Made by a program: the position numbers and the translations under genes
In this document: positions 1 through 7,041 of the stretch, in pieces
How positions within the stretch are numbered: position 1 is the stretch's first letter
Layout: each line of letters starts with the position of its first letter
The notes under the pieces: generated by a model
Told to the model about the DNA's origin: nothing
What the model saw: the letters and a program-made list of their open reading frames with translations, nothing else
Databases searched by the model: none
Origin: Dehalococcoidia bacterium
Lineage (GTDB): Bacteria; Chloroflexota; Dehalococcoidia; GIF9; AB-539-J10
DNA: 10,007 nt
NCBI GenBank assembly: GCA_030626915.1
Contig: DAOUTC010000034.1
Location: 1-10,007, forward strand
Direction: 5' to 3'

Positions 1-76
1 CGCCTATAGCTCAGCGGACAAGAGCACCGGTCTTCGGAACCGGGGGTCGTGGGTTCAAATCCCTCTAGGCGCGCCA
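1..76 (+). tRNA. tRNA-Arg (anticodon UCG), lacking its first base
   Basis: The sequence folds as a canonical tRNA: acceptor 5' arm at 1-6 pairs with the 3' arm at 66-71, D-arm stem GCTC/GAGC, anticodon stem CCGGT (27-31) with ACCGG (39-43), and a T arm with the loop TTCAAAT (54-60). The seven-base anticodon loop 32-38 reads CTTCGGA, which puts TCG at 34-36, so it should read CGA and, by wobble, other CGN arginine codons. The 3' CCA is genomically encoded (74-76). The G expected to pair with C72 lies just outside the window, so the gene is one base short here. The T stem has a U-U mismatch at its second pair. Overall layout resembles bacterial tRNA-Arg of the CGN family. Confidence 0.92.
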
Positions 77-159
77 CGAAGCCCCTCCCCTTTAATTATG
101 ATGCCGCATAGTGTAATTTATTACTCAATCATATATTATTCACTATTAAGGAGATCAAT

Positions 160-1029
160 ATGAATAAAGTAGCTATTATAACTGACTCCATTTCTGCTGT
201 ACCAGCAGAAATGGCACAAAAATATGGCATCGGAATAGTGTCAGCCCATGTCATTATGGATGGCAAGGATTATCCAGACACAGAAGTAGATATGGAAAAA
301 GTCTACGTCAGGCTTAAAGAAAAAGAAAACCTGCCTACAACTTCAGCTGTTACCACAGGACAATTCTTGCAAGCTTACCAGGAACTGAGTCAAAGGGCTG
401 AAGCCATCATTTTTATCTCCGTGACTTCAGTTTTCAGCGCCACATACGGGGCAGCTATACAGGCCAGAGAAATGGTTCGTGAAAAATTGCCCCGAACCAT
501 TATTGAAGTGATTGACTCCTGCACCGTCACTGCCGCTCAGCTACTTATTGTTCTTCAGGCAGCCAGGGCAGCAGCACAAGGCAAAAGCCTTAGTGAGGTA
601 ATCGAAGTTATTAACAACTTGATACCACGAATAAATCTGCTTTCAACGCGAGACACCCTTTTCTACCTGGACAAGGGAGGATTAGTGTTTGAAGCTCGCT
701 CCTGGGCTGAAGCTGAATCACAAAGCAGCTTCAGGGCTATTGTGGAGATCGACACCTCTACAGGAGGAAAAACAAAGCCTGTAGCCAGGGCCAAGACTAA
801 AACGCAGATAATGAACAAGATGGCCGACATAGCCAGGGAAAGAATGGGAAGTAAAAAATTATGTGCTGCCATAGTGCACACCCATGTCCCAGACCAAGCC
901 GAACAGCTAAGAAAAACAGTTCTATCTCAATTCCAGTGTGATGAATTTTATGTTACTGAAGCTATAGGAGCAACAGCGGTTAAGAACGGACGAGGGCTTA
1001 CTGATTTTGCATTCTACAGCAGCGACTGA
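160..1029 (+). CDS. DegV family protein (predicted fatty-acid-binding), divergent member
   Basis: 289 residues, the usual DegV length. DegV proteins bind a long-chain fatty acid in a two-domain fold; in Firmicutes the related FakB proteins present it to the kinase FakA. Family landmarks visible: the N-terminal strand ending in TDS (8-10), the TTS motif (60-62), a serine-rich lipid-contact segment (S87-V-T-S-V-F-S-A-T-Y), the DS pair at 119-120, and YLDKGG (169-174). The start is supported by AAGGAG at 148-153, six bases upstream. It is divergent: the GT of the usual LSGTY is AT, KGGRI is KGGLV, and the C-terminal GTHxGPG-type motif is replaced by AVKNGRG (273-279), so ligand binding may differ. 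No FakA-like kinase gene lies nearby. It stands alone between a tRNA and a convergent nuclease gene. The family call is firm; the function is unknown. Confidence 0.85.
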   Translation: MNKVAIITDSISAVPAEMAQKYGIGIVSAHVIMDGKDYPDTEVDMEKVYVRLKEKENLPTTSAVTTGQFLQAYQELSQRAEAIIFISVTSVFSATYGAAIQAREMVREKLPRTIIEVIDSCTVTAAQLLIVLQAARAAAQGKSLSEVIEVINNLIPRINLLSTRDTLFYLDKGGLVFEARSWAEAESQSSFRAIVEIDTSTGGKTKPVARAKTKTQIMNKMADIARERMGSKKLCAAIVHTHVPDQAEQLRKTVLSQFQCDEFYVTEAIGATAVKNGRGLTDFAFYSSD

Positions 1030-1074
1030 TTAGGTCATCGCTACACAGGCTATATTGACAACTTCCCACAGGAA

Positions 1075-1091
1075 TCGAAATAACTTTTCGA
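1075..1091. terminator. Weak A/T-rich hairpin between convergent genes, possible terminator
   Basis: A perfect six-base inverted repeat, TCGAAA and TTTCGA, separated by five bases, lies in the 68-bp gap between the convergent DegV and exonuclease genes. It is the only stem-loop I see there. The stem is short and A/T-rich and there is no clear T-tract on either side, so this is at most a weak bidirectional terminator. Confidence 0.25.
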
Positions 1092-1097
1092 ATTTAC

Positions 1098-1646
1098 TCA
1101 AAGTCTGTAGCTATCTCGATAATATACTAACAGATATAGCTCTCTGAGCAGGTCGGATTCGTTGTGTCTTATTATCTGCTGCAAATAATCCTTATTCCCA
1201 GTTTCAAGAAATCTTCTCCATAATAGGGGGATATCTCTGCCACTTACTACTGGCTCATTAAAGTAATGCTCTGCATGGGAGAATAATTCATCCAACTTGG
1301 GCCACTTAAGACAAAGTGCCTCTGCTTTTTCCCTCCAGGGCTGGAACAAGTCTATCCCCTCTATATTTATTCCTTTAGCTTCAAGAAATCTCTTCTCGAA
1401 AGAGAGGTTATAGGCATAAAATGGCCCGTGTAGCTTGGGAATAAGCCTGGTAATTTGAGCGATAAAAGGCTTCTCTTCCCTTGAAGTTCGGCATATTATC
1501 TCAAGGCGGCTCTCCTGTATATACCCAAAAACCACTATTTCATCATAAATTTCGTCAAGCCCAGTGGTCTCTATATCAAGCAATGTCCCCTGTGGAATGC
1601 TCACCATTAACTGCCGACTGTATGAGGTGGTTATATTCTCCATCAT
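1098..1646 (-). CDS. RNase H-like / DnaQ-fold 3'-5' exonuclease (YprB-like)
   Basis: 182 residues, a stand-alone exonuclease domain. The DEDD acidic motifs of the fold are recognisable: Exo I as D24-I-E26-TTGL, Exo II as YN80-LSFE84-KRFL, and Exo III as H161-NES-D165. These residues normally coordinate two divalent metals for 3'-5' cleavage of RNA or DNA. The segment order and the YNxxFE/HNxxD form resemble YprB or RNase_H_2-like proteins, often called 'ribonuclease H-like domain protein'; the substrate is unknown. No helicase, polymerase or zinc-binding domain is attached. The start is uncertain: two ATGs in tandem at 1641-1646 lack a strong Shine-Dalgarno, and Met14 is another candidate that would still keep all three motifs. 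It is divergent from the DUF2905 gene and convergent with degV. Confidence 0.65.
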   Translation of the reverse strand: MMENITTSYSRQLMVSIPQGTLLDIETTGLDEIYDEIVVFGYIQESRLEIICRTSREEKPFIAQITRLIPKLHGPFYAYNLSFEKRFLEAKGINIEGIDLFQPWREKAEALCLKWPKLDELFSHAEHYFNEPVVSGRDIPLLWRRFLETGNKDYLQQIIRHNESDLLRELYLLVYYRDSYRL

Positions 1647-1727
1647 TTGTTTTCTGCTAGGTATTATACAAGCCAGACTACACTAAAGATAGCACGGTGA
1701 GCTAAAATTAGTATTAAGGGATTTGCC

Positions 1728-1955
1728 ATGTGGTTTCAAGATATAGGCAAGATTCTGATTCTAGTGGGAGCTTTCTTGGGCTTTTTGGGCTTGCTGCTGG
1801 TCTTCTGGCAGCGGATTCCCTTCCTGGGAAAGTTACCCGGTGATATATTCCTACAACGGGGAAATTTTCAACTTTCCTTTCCTATAATGACTTGCCTCTT
1901 AATTAGTATCTTACTCACCGCCATTGTGAACTTAGTATTCCACCTATTCAGATGA
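1728..1955 (+). CDS. DUF2905 family small membrane protein
   Basis: 75 residues with two hydrophobic membrane segments (about 8-27 and 50-73) flanking a conserved loop with the signature IPFLGKLPGD (30-39) followed by an RGNF motif (44-47). That layout is typical of the DUF2905 family, two-helix inner-membrane proteins of unknown function. AAGGGA at 1716-1721, six bases before the ATG, supports the start. The gene sits in the 80-bp divergent gap from the exonuclease gene, and its stop codon is only two bases from the stop of metF on the other strand. I see no link to the C1 operon beyond this adjacency. The family assignment rests on motif and length recognition. Confidence 0.8.
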   Translation: MWFQDIGKILILVGAFLGFLGLLLVFWQRIPFLGKLPGDIFLQRGNFQLSFPIMTCLLISILLTAIVNLVFHLFR

Positions 1956-1957
1956 GA

Positions 1958-2833
1958 TTAAGCAAGTTCAGTAGCTGCTAATAATTCAAGAGCATGCTTC
2001 CATCCCATAGGCATAATATGAACTCCCCGGCAAAGACTCTTTATTCCCCTAATTAATTCAACGCTAATCTGGATACTTGTTTTAACTCTTTCTTCTTTTT
2101 TTGCTTCTGCCATCATCCTGATATATTTCTCAGGAACAGAAATCCCTGCAATATGTTCATTCATATATTTAGCCATCCCAGCAGACTTTAATGGTATTAT
2201 TCCTCCTAATACTGGGACCTTGAATTTCTCAGCTTCTTTCATAAATTTCTCAAATGTTTCTAAATCGTAGATGGCTTGGGTTTGGAAAAATTTTGCTCCT
2301 GCTCTAATCTTTTTTTCCATCTTAATCAGCTGTAATTCCACCGGGTCATATCCAGGATTCACTACTGCCCCAAGGCAAAACTCTGGCTTCCCATCCAGTT
2401 CATTTCCTTTCATATCTTTGCCTTCCGTTAAAGTGGAGGCAACTTTTAGGAGACTTACAGAATCTAAATCAAATACTGGCTTTGTTTCTGGATGGTCCCC
2501 CAATGTCACGTAGTCTCCGGTTAAGACCAAAACGTTTCTTATACCTAAGACATAGGCACTTAGGAGGTCTGATTGAAGAGCAATTCCATTTCTATCCCTG
2601 CAAGTTATTTGAAAAATTGGCTCTAAACCTCTTTGTGCTAAAAGATGACAAACCGGCAAAGAACCAAGCCTCATTACTGAACTTTGCATATCAGTGACAT
2701 TAAATCCATCTACTTTCCCTCTTAAAGGTTCAGCCTCCTCATCTAAAACCTTAGCAATATTTACTCCCTTTATAGGTGCTACTTCGCAAGTAACAAGAAA
2801 TTTACCACTTTCTAATTTTTCAGAAAAATTCAT
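1958..2833 (-). CDS. metF: Methylenetetrahydrofolate reductase, catalytic flavoprotein subunit
   Basis: 291 residues, the normal length for bacterial MetF, a FAD-dependent TIM barrel reducing 5,10-methylene-THF to 5-methyl-THF. By motif alignment with E. coli MetF, E17 (in TCEVAP) matches the general-acid Glu28, D107 (in LTGD) matches Asp120, and Q186 (in QTQ) matches Gln183. GYDP near 161-164 and the IPLKS loop near 213-217 are also typical. It is the last gene of the operon, and its ATG overlaps the metV stop by four bases (ATGA), so the two are almost certainly translationally coupled. MetF proteins paired with MetV receive electrons from Fe-S subunits rather than directly from NAD(P)H. 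Here the likely chain is NADH, RnfC fusion, MetV, MetF. This would supply methyl-THF to the corrinoid protein of the acetyl-CoA pathway and to methionine synthesis. Confidence 0.93.
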   Translation of the reverse strand: MNFSEKLESGKFLVTCEVAPIKGVNIAKVLDEEAEPLRGKVDGFNVTDMQSSVMRLGSLPVCHLLAQRGLEPIFQITCRDRNGIALQSDLLSAYVLGIRNVLVLTGDYVTLGDHPETKPVFDLDSVSLLKVASTLTEGKDMKGNELDGKPEFCLGAVVNPGYDPVELQLIKMEKKIRAGAKFFQTQAIYDLETFEKFMKEAEKFKVPVLGGIIPLKSAGMAKYMNEHIAGISVPEKYIRMMAEAKKEERVKTSIQISVELIRGIKSLCRGVHIMPMGWKHALELLAATELA

Positions 2834-3468
2834 TTCACCCCCTCCTTCTGAGAAAGGTATTCTGTAATATTTTTGCTATAATCCCGCGGCGACAAAATTT
2901 CCGTTAATGTGTCCAATTTACCTAATTTTTCTAATCTCTTGTAAATCAAAACCCAGGCACAATCAGCTTCCGGATCCACTTCGCACTTCCCATCCTTAGT
3001 TCCACCGCAAGGACCATTCAACAATCCTTTGGGGCAATTTGTAATAGGACAAATCCCGGCAGTGTAGTTTAAATAGCACTGACCACACTGATTACAATTA
3101 AAATTTCGAGCACTAAGGCCTTGGAAACCATTCAAATAAAGGGTATCACAGCCTGTGTAGACAAGTTTACTTTCCAATAATGAAGAGACGACCTGAGTTC
3201 CTACACCACAGGAAAAGACCAAAACTAGATCTGCACCCTCTATTTCTTTGGAATATTCTCCAACATATGCTTTGACAAATTCCCTGTTACACAAATAATC
3301 AAGGATGGCTCTTCCGGTAATTTCCTCTTTCAAACTATCTACAAATTTACCTACTTCCTCTTTAGGGAAATAAAGCTCTTTGCAGCCAAGACACTCAAAG
3401 ATAAAAAGCCTTTTTCCGGAGATTTTTGGCAGTACCTCCTCCTCAGGCTTTAATTGAGTTACGAGCAT
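2830..3468 (-). CDS. metV: MetV, iron-sulfur/zinc partner subunit of methylenetetrahydrofolate reductase
   Basis: 212 residues, the usual MetV size. In acetogens MetV forms a complex with MetF and passes electrons to it through [4Fe-4S] clusters. Cysteines visible: C26xxC29, C60, C87, C107, then a dense block C125xxC128xxC131, C140, C145, C154, C162 and C170. The block includes the family hallmark PKGLLNGPCGG (146-156). The start is set by AGGAG close upstream of the ATG. The gene begins inside the last 26 bases of the RnfC-fusion gene and overlaps metF by four bases, so the three are translated as a coupled unit. It is a close relative of the N-terminal third of the neighbouring fusion protein. 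Cluster number and type cannot be fixed from sequence alone. Confidence 0.9.
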   Translation of the reverse strand: MLVTQLKPEEEVLPKISGKRLFIFECLGCKELYFPKEEVGKFVDSLKEEITGRAILDYLCNREFVKAYVGEYSKEIEGADLVLVFSCGVGTQVVSSLLESKLVYTGCDTLYLNGFQGLSARNFNCNQCGQCYLNYTAGICPITNCPKGLLNGPCGGTKDGKCEVDPEADCAWVLIYKRLEKLGKLDTLTEILSPRDYSKNITEYLSQKEGVK

Positions 3469-5455
3469 ATTCCTTCTCCTGTTTAATGAAACCTAAAATA
3501 GAAATTTTTGAGGAACAGATAACCTCGCAGCACCCGCACTCTATACAATTTTCCACTTTGAATTTGACTGCTTTTTCCAATTCACCCCTTTTACCATAAA
3601 AAGCATAATAAAAAGGATATAAACTCATAGGGCAGGCTTCTACACAACGACCACATCTTATACAATCTCTTTCCTCAGAAACTTCCACAATAGGTTTCCT
3701 TAAAACAGTAAGGCCAGTCATTCCCTTAATCACACCTGAATCTAAGCTTAATTGAGAGATCCCCATTATCGGACCACCCATTTTTAATTCATATTTATTC
3801 GGAAGTTTTTCTCCTTTCATACAATAGTGGACGATATCCCTAAATGGGGTGCCCAGCTTAACAAGATAATTTCCTGGCTTGCTCAAATTTTCTCCAGAGA
3901 CAGTTATAGCTCTTTGAATTAAGGGAATACCTTCTATTACTGCTTGGTAAATAGCAAAAATTGTACTGACATTTAAAACCACTACCCCGACGTCTAAGGG
4001 TAATCCTTTTTCGGGAACGTCTCTATTCAAAATCCTTTTTATCAATACTTTTTCTGCACCTTGCGGATATTTAGTCTTTAAACTAACTATTTCAATATTA
4101 GTTTTAACTAAATTACCCAAACTTGCTACAGCTTCAGGTTTATTACCTTCAACTGCTATAAAGACTTTATTAACCTGTAAAGTTTTCTGGACTATTTTTA
4201 TTCCGGTGAGTATTTCTTCAGGATATTCAATCATAATTCTGTTATCACTGTTTAAATAAGGCTCACACTCGCAACCATTTACAATTAAGGAATCTATTTT
4301 TTTAGGAGGAGAAAGCTTTACATGCGTGGGAAACATTGCTCCACCAAGTCCCACGATTCCCTTTTCCTTTATTATTTCTAATAAGTTTTCCCTGGATAAA
4401 CTCTCAAAATCTTTTCGAGGTTGGATTGAGGAGTCTAACTGATTTTCCCTATCGTTTTTTATTATTATGGCTGGTTCTTTCCTTTTAAGCGCTGGATGAA
4501 TCCGTTCTTCAATAGATATCACCTTTCCACTTATACTGGAATGAATGGGAACGGAGACAAAACCATCAGCTTCCCCAATCTGTTGACCCACCTTTACCTT
4601 ATCTCCCACTTTAACCGAAGGCTTAGCTCTTTTACCGGTGTGTTGAGAAAGAAAAATAACCGCTACTTCTGGTTCTGGAAAGCTCTCCAGTCTCTTATCC
4701 TTCGTCTGTTCCTTTTTCTCTAAAGGATGAAGCCCTCCATAGAAACCCTCGCTTCTTAAATTCTGATTTTGCAAGGATAAAGTTTTCTTAAGTTTCAGAG
4801 AGGGCTTAGAGTAATCTCTTATTTGAACAGATTCTAAAGTCAGCTTTCTTCCCTGTTTTTCAAATCGCTCGTAAATTTCTCCCCATACACACTCAATATT
4901 GGGATTTACTTCGCATTTTCCGTTTTTTGCTCCTCCACAAGGACCATTTAATAGTCCTTTAGGACAATTTATAATGGGACAGACTCCACCAGTTAAATTC
5001 AAATAGCACTGGTCACAGCCAGCACATTTCTCGCTTTCCAAAGAAATACCATGATAGGCAACTCCACTGGTAGGATTTGCGCTTTGCATAGAATCAGCCA
5101 AGGCATAAACAGGCTTTCCCTCCAAAAGTTGTGCGGTGAATTGAACTCCTATTCCACAGGAAATCACTCCTACACCATCGCAATCAGAAAGGTCTAAGCT
5201 CAAGAGCTCCTTGCTAGATAAAAAATCGTTGCATAAGAAGTCGACTCCTATCTGCCCAACAATTTTCCCAGCGTCTTCTCCTAAAATTTTCAAAAGCTTA
5301 TTATGTTCCTCTTCTTTATCTTCCCTCTCAAATTTTTTGTAGCATTTATTACAGTAAACGATAAATATGTGAGCTACCACACCAAAAATTTCTTGAATTT
5401 CTTCCTCAGGTTTTAACCTAAATTTAGTGTAGTCAATTAAATTTGTTCCGTCCAT
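3443..5455 (-). CDS. rnfC2: MetV-like/RnfC fusion, predicted NADH-oxidising subunit of the MTHFR complex (RnfC2-type)
   Basis: 670 residues from the ATG chosen here; an in-frame TTG at 5471-5473 would add six, and residue numbers below count from that TTG. Residues 15-225 are a MetV-like domain with C41xxC44, C81, C106, C150xxC153xxC156, C165, C170, C179, C187 and C195. Residues 243-676 are an RnfC domain: the GGLHP start (246-250), SQHTG (276-280), a lipoyl-like KVGDKVKVGQ, the flavin/NADH loop GLGGAMFPT (375-383), NGCECEPYL (399-407), KYPQGAEK (468-475), and two clusters at C604/607/610/614 and C643/646/649/653. It resembles RnfC2 of the Acetobacterium woodii MetF-MetV-RnfC2 reductase, which uses NADH. 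With no other rnf genes visible it is probably soluble, not part of a membrane Rnf pump. Direct electron transfer to MetV/MetF is inferred from gene order. Confidence 0.86.
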   Translation of the reverse strand: MDGTNLIDYTKFRLKPEEEIQEIFGVVAHIFIVYCNKCYKKFEREDKEEEHNKLLKILGEDAGKIVGQIGVDFLCNDFLSSKELLSLDLSDCDGVGVISCGIGVQFTAQLLEGKPVYALADSMQSANPTSGVAYHGISLESEKCAGCDQCYLNLTGGVCPIINCPKGLLNGPCGGAKNGKCEVNPNIECVWGEIYERFEKQGRKLTLESVQIRDYSKPSLKLKKTLSLQNQNLRSEGFYGGLHPLEKKEQTKDKRLESFPEPEVAVIFLSQHTGKRAKPSVKVGDKVKVGQQIGEADGFVSVPIHSSISGKVISIEERIHPALKRKEPAIIIKNDRENQLDSSIQPRKDFESLSRENLLEIIKEKGIVGLGGAMFPTHVKLSPPKKIDSLIVNGCECEPYLNSDNRIMIEYPEEILTGIKIVQKTLQVNKVFIAVEGNKPEAVASLGNLVKTNIEIVSLKTKYPQGAEKVLIKRILNRDVPEKGLPLDVGVVVLNVSTIFAIYQAVIEGIPLIQRAITVSGENLSKPGNYLVKLGTPFRDIVHYCMKGEKLPNKYELKMGGPIMGISQLSLDSGVIKGMTGLTVLRKPIVEVSEERDCIRCGRCVEACPMSLYPFYYAFYGKRGELEKAVKFKVENCIECGCCEVICSSKISILGFIKQEKEYARNSIKA

Positions 5456-5460
5456 TATTA

Positions 5461-5464
5461 CTCC
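5461..5464 (-). promoter_or_regulatory. Shine-Dalgarno GGAG favouring the ATG start of the MetV-RnfC fusion gene
   Basis: On the minus strand GGAG is followed by five bases (TAATA) and then the ATG at 5453-5455. This sits between the in-frame TTG that directly abuts the upstream gene's stop codon and the ATG. It argues for the ATG as the real start, although coupled initiation at the TTG cannot be excluded. Confidence 0.55.
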
Positions 5465-5473
5465 AGAACTCAA

Positions 5474-6154
5474 CTATTTACCTTTTCTGTAACTCTCTGC
5501 CAAGTTTTTATCATAGGGGGCTTGTCTATCCTGGCATCTCTCTCTGGGGCATAACTGACAACTATAAAACTTGACTTCTGTAGGAAAATACATTCCAGAT
5601 TCGGATTTTCTTGGAATCATTAATAAGCTGTCGGTTAACTTAACTCCAATCAGAGCTTCAACGTTACCGAAGATTGAGAACAGTTGTTTTTGCTGTGTAA
5701 TGGGCCAATCTTTTAAGCTTCCGGGGCTCATATTTGATATTTGCCCCAGCCTGTATTTTTTCTTTAGATAATCCTCAAGACATCGTCTAAGTAAATATAG
5801 GGCTTCATCTCCTATTTCATCCAAGCAGTATTGCTTTAACAAGTTGTCAAACGAAGCAGCCTTATCCTCTAACTCCTTTCCAATTGTTACGATGTATGGG
5901 AAAACCCTACCTATCTTATCTAAATTAACCCTGAGGACTCGGCTAGTAAACCTTATACCGCCAATATCTACCGTATCCTCATTTTTATTATCAACGTATG
6001 AAACTTCGTAAATAACTTTGGGATGAATTACAGAATTAGCAATCTCAACCAGTTCTTGAACAGCATTTAAGTATCCTCTTTTTTCATCTAGATGTAATCC
6101 TTTCAGCACCTCTCCAGGGTCCAAATGAATTGGGATGTTATCTAATACTTCCAT
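5474..6154 (-). CDS. MetH activation-domain-like protein, predicted cobalamin-protein reactivation factor
   Basis: 226 residues. The middle and C-terminal part match the AdoMet-binding activation domain of B12-dependent methionine synthase: MSPGSLKDWP (142-151), QKQLFSIFG (155-163), GVKLTDSLLMIP (170-181) and KSESGMYF (183-190). Free-standing versions occur with MetH proteins lacking this domain, as in Thermotoga maritima. Full-length E. coli MetH uses the domain to remethylate inactive cob(II)alamin with AdoMet after one-electron reduction. The arginine of the E. coli RxxPGY-type motif appears absent (NMSPGS here). A C-terminal tail C199xxC202xxxxC207 could bind a metal or Fe-S cluster. Start: ATG two bases after the folD stop, with no clear Shine-Dalgarno, so it is probably coupled. 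Its place between folD and the MTHFR genes suggests service to a methyl-THF-using corrinoid protein. That role is inference. Confidence 0.75.
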   Translation of the reverse strand: MEVLDNIPIHLDPGEVLKGLHLDEKRGYLNAVQELVEIANSVIHPKVIYEVSYVDNKNEDTVDIGGIRFTSRVLRVNLDKIGRVFPYIVTIGKELEDKAASFDNLLKQYCLDEIGDEALYLLRRCLEDYLKKKYRLGQISNMSPGSLKDWPITQQKQLFSIFGNVEALIGVKLTDSLLMIPRKSESGMYFPTEVKFYSCQLCPRERCQDRQAPYDKNLAESYRKGK

Positions 6155-6156
6155 TT

Positions 6157-7041
6157 TTATGATTGAATATGGTGCATTATCTCTGCTGCTTTAATAGTGT
6201 TGCACAGGAGCATAGTAATCGTCATGGGACCCACTCCGCCAGGCACGGGTGTAATTGCTTCGGCTTTTTCCTTGACCCCTTCAAAGTCTATATCACCTAC
6301 TAATCTCCTTTTCATCTTATAGGTAGGGTCTTCTATGTAGCTAGCACCAAAATCTATCGCTATCACGCCTTCCTTAACCATATCTGCGTTAATAAACTTC
6401 GGCTTATTTACTGAAACAACCAATATGTCCGCCCGACGAGTATAATCAGACAAGCTTGGAGTGGAGGGATGACAAAGTGTCACATTTGCTCCTACATCTT
6501 CTTGAGCGAAAATAGAGGCTAGCGGCTTCCCCACCAGGTTGTCCACATTCACAATCACCACATTCTTCCCCTTAAAGTTATTGTAACCATATCGAATGAG
6601 TATCTCATAAATACCACTGGGTGTCGCAGGGAGAAATGCCTCTTGACCTAGCCAAGCTTTGCCTACATTCATAGGGTGAAATCCATCCACATCCTTGTCA
6701 GGCGAGATAGAGGTCAAAGCTTTACTTTCAATTATATGTTTGGGAAGAGGAAGTTGAATGAAAATGCCGTGAATTTTAGCATCCAAGTTTAGTCTATCAA
6801 TTTCCTTAAGCAAGTGCTCCTGTGTTGTATTTTCAGGTAACTTTACTATCTCCGAGTAGATGCCTATCTCTTCACCTGCCTTTTCTTTAAGCCGAATATA
6901 GGTACTTGAACTTTCATCCTCACCAACAAGAATGCCAGCAAGTCCAGGGATTGTTCCTTTTTCCTTAAGACTTCTTATCTTTTGTTTAAGCTCGTCCCTT
7001 ATTTCAGCTGATATTTTCCTTCCATCAAGTATCTTAGTCAT
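6157..7041 (-). CDS. folD: FolD paralogue B: cyclohydrolase residues intact, dinucleotide site altered
   Basis: 294 residues, full length for FolD, which oxidises or reduces methylene-/methenyl-THF with NAD(P) and hydrolyses methenyl-THF to 10-formyl-THF. The folate and cyclohydrolase residues are all present: Y48, K52, Q96 (in IQLPLPKH) and D119 (in DKDVDG), matching E. coli Y50, K54, Q98 and D121. PGGVGPMT near 268-275 is also normal. The Rossmann part is not: the usual G(R/A)SNIVG becomes N165-VDNLVG, CHSxT becomes CHPST (190-194), VGKP becomes VNKP, and the DVGIN strand end becomes DFGAS (230-234). Cyclohydrolase activity is therefore likely, while dehydrogenase activity may be lost or use a different cofactor. 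The ATG directly abuts the stop of the other folD (no intervening base). This gene is more AT-rich than that neighbour. Confidence 0.9.
   Translation of the reverse strand: MTKILDGRKISAEIRDELKQKIRSLKEKGTIPGLAGILVGEDESSSTYIRLKEKAGEEIGIYSEIVKLPENTTQEHLLKEIDRLNLDAKIHGIFIQLPLPKHIIESKALTSISPDKDVDGFHPMNVGKAWLGQEAFLPATPSGIYEILIRYGYNNFKGKNVVIVNVDNLVGKPLASIFAQEDVGANVTLCHPSTPSLSDYTRRADILVVSVNKPKFINADMVKEGVIAIDFGASYIEDPTYKMKRRLVGDIDFEGVKEKAEAITPVPGGVGPMTITMLLCNTIKAAEIMHHIQS

Noticed and set aside
77..159. Promoter for degV with a TATATT box near 132-137
   Set aside because: No acceptable -35 box at proper spacing; A/T-rich background makes the match uninformative.
2271..2697. Plus-strand reading frames opposite metF
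   Set aside because: They are antisense shadows of a clearly conserved gene without recognisable domains or ribosome-binding sites.
3443..5455. Membrane Rnf ion-pumping complex
   Set aside because: Only an RnfC-type subunit is present and it is fused to a MetV-like domain; no rnfA, B, D, E or G genes are seen, so a soluble MTHFR partner role fits better.
5456..5473. TTG start adding six residues to the MetV-RnfC fusion
   Set aside because: The TTG directly abuts the preceding stop codon, while the downstream ATG has GGAG at a good distance. Kept only as an alternative.
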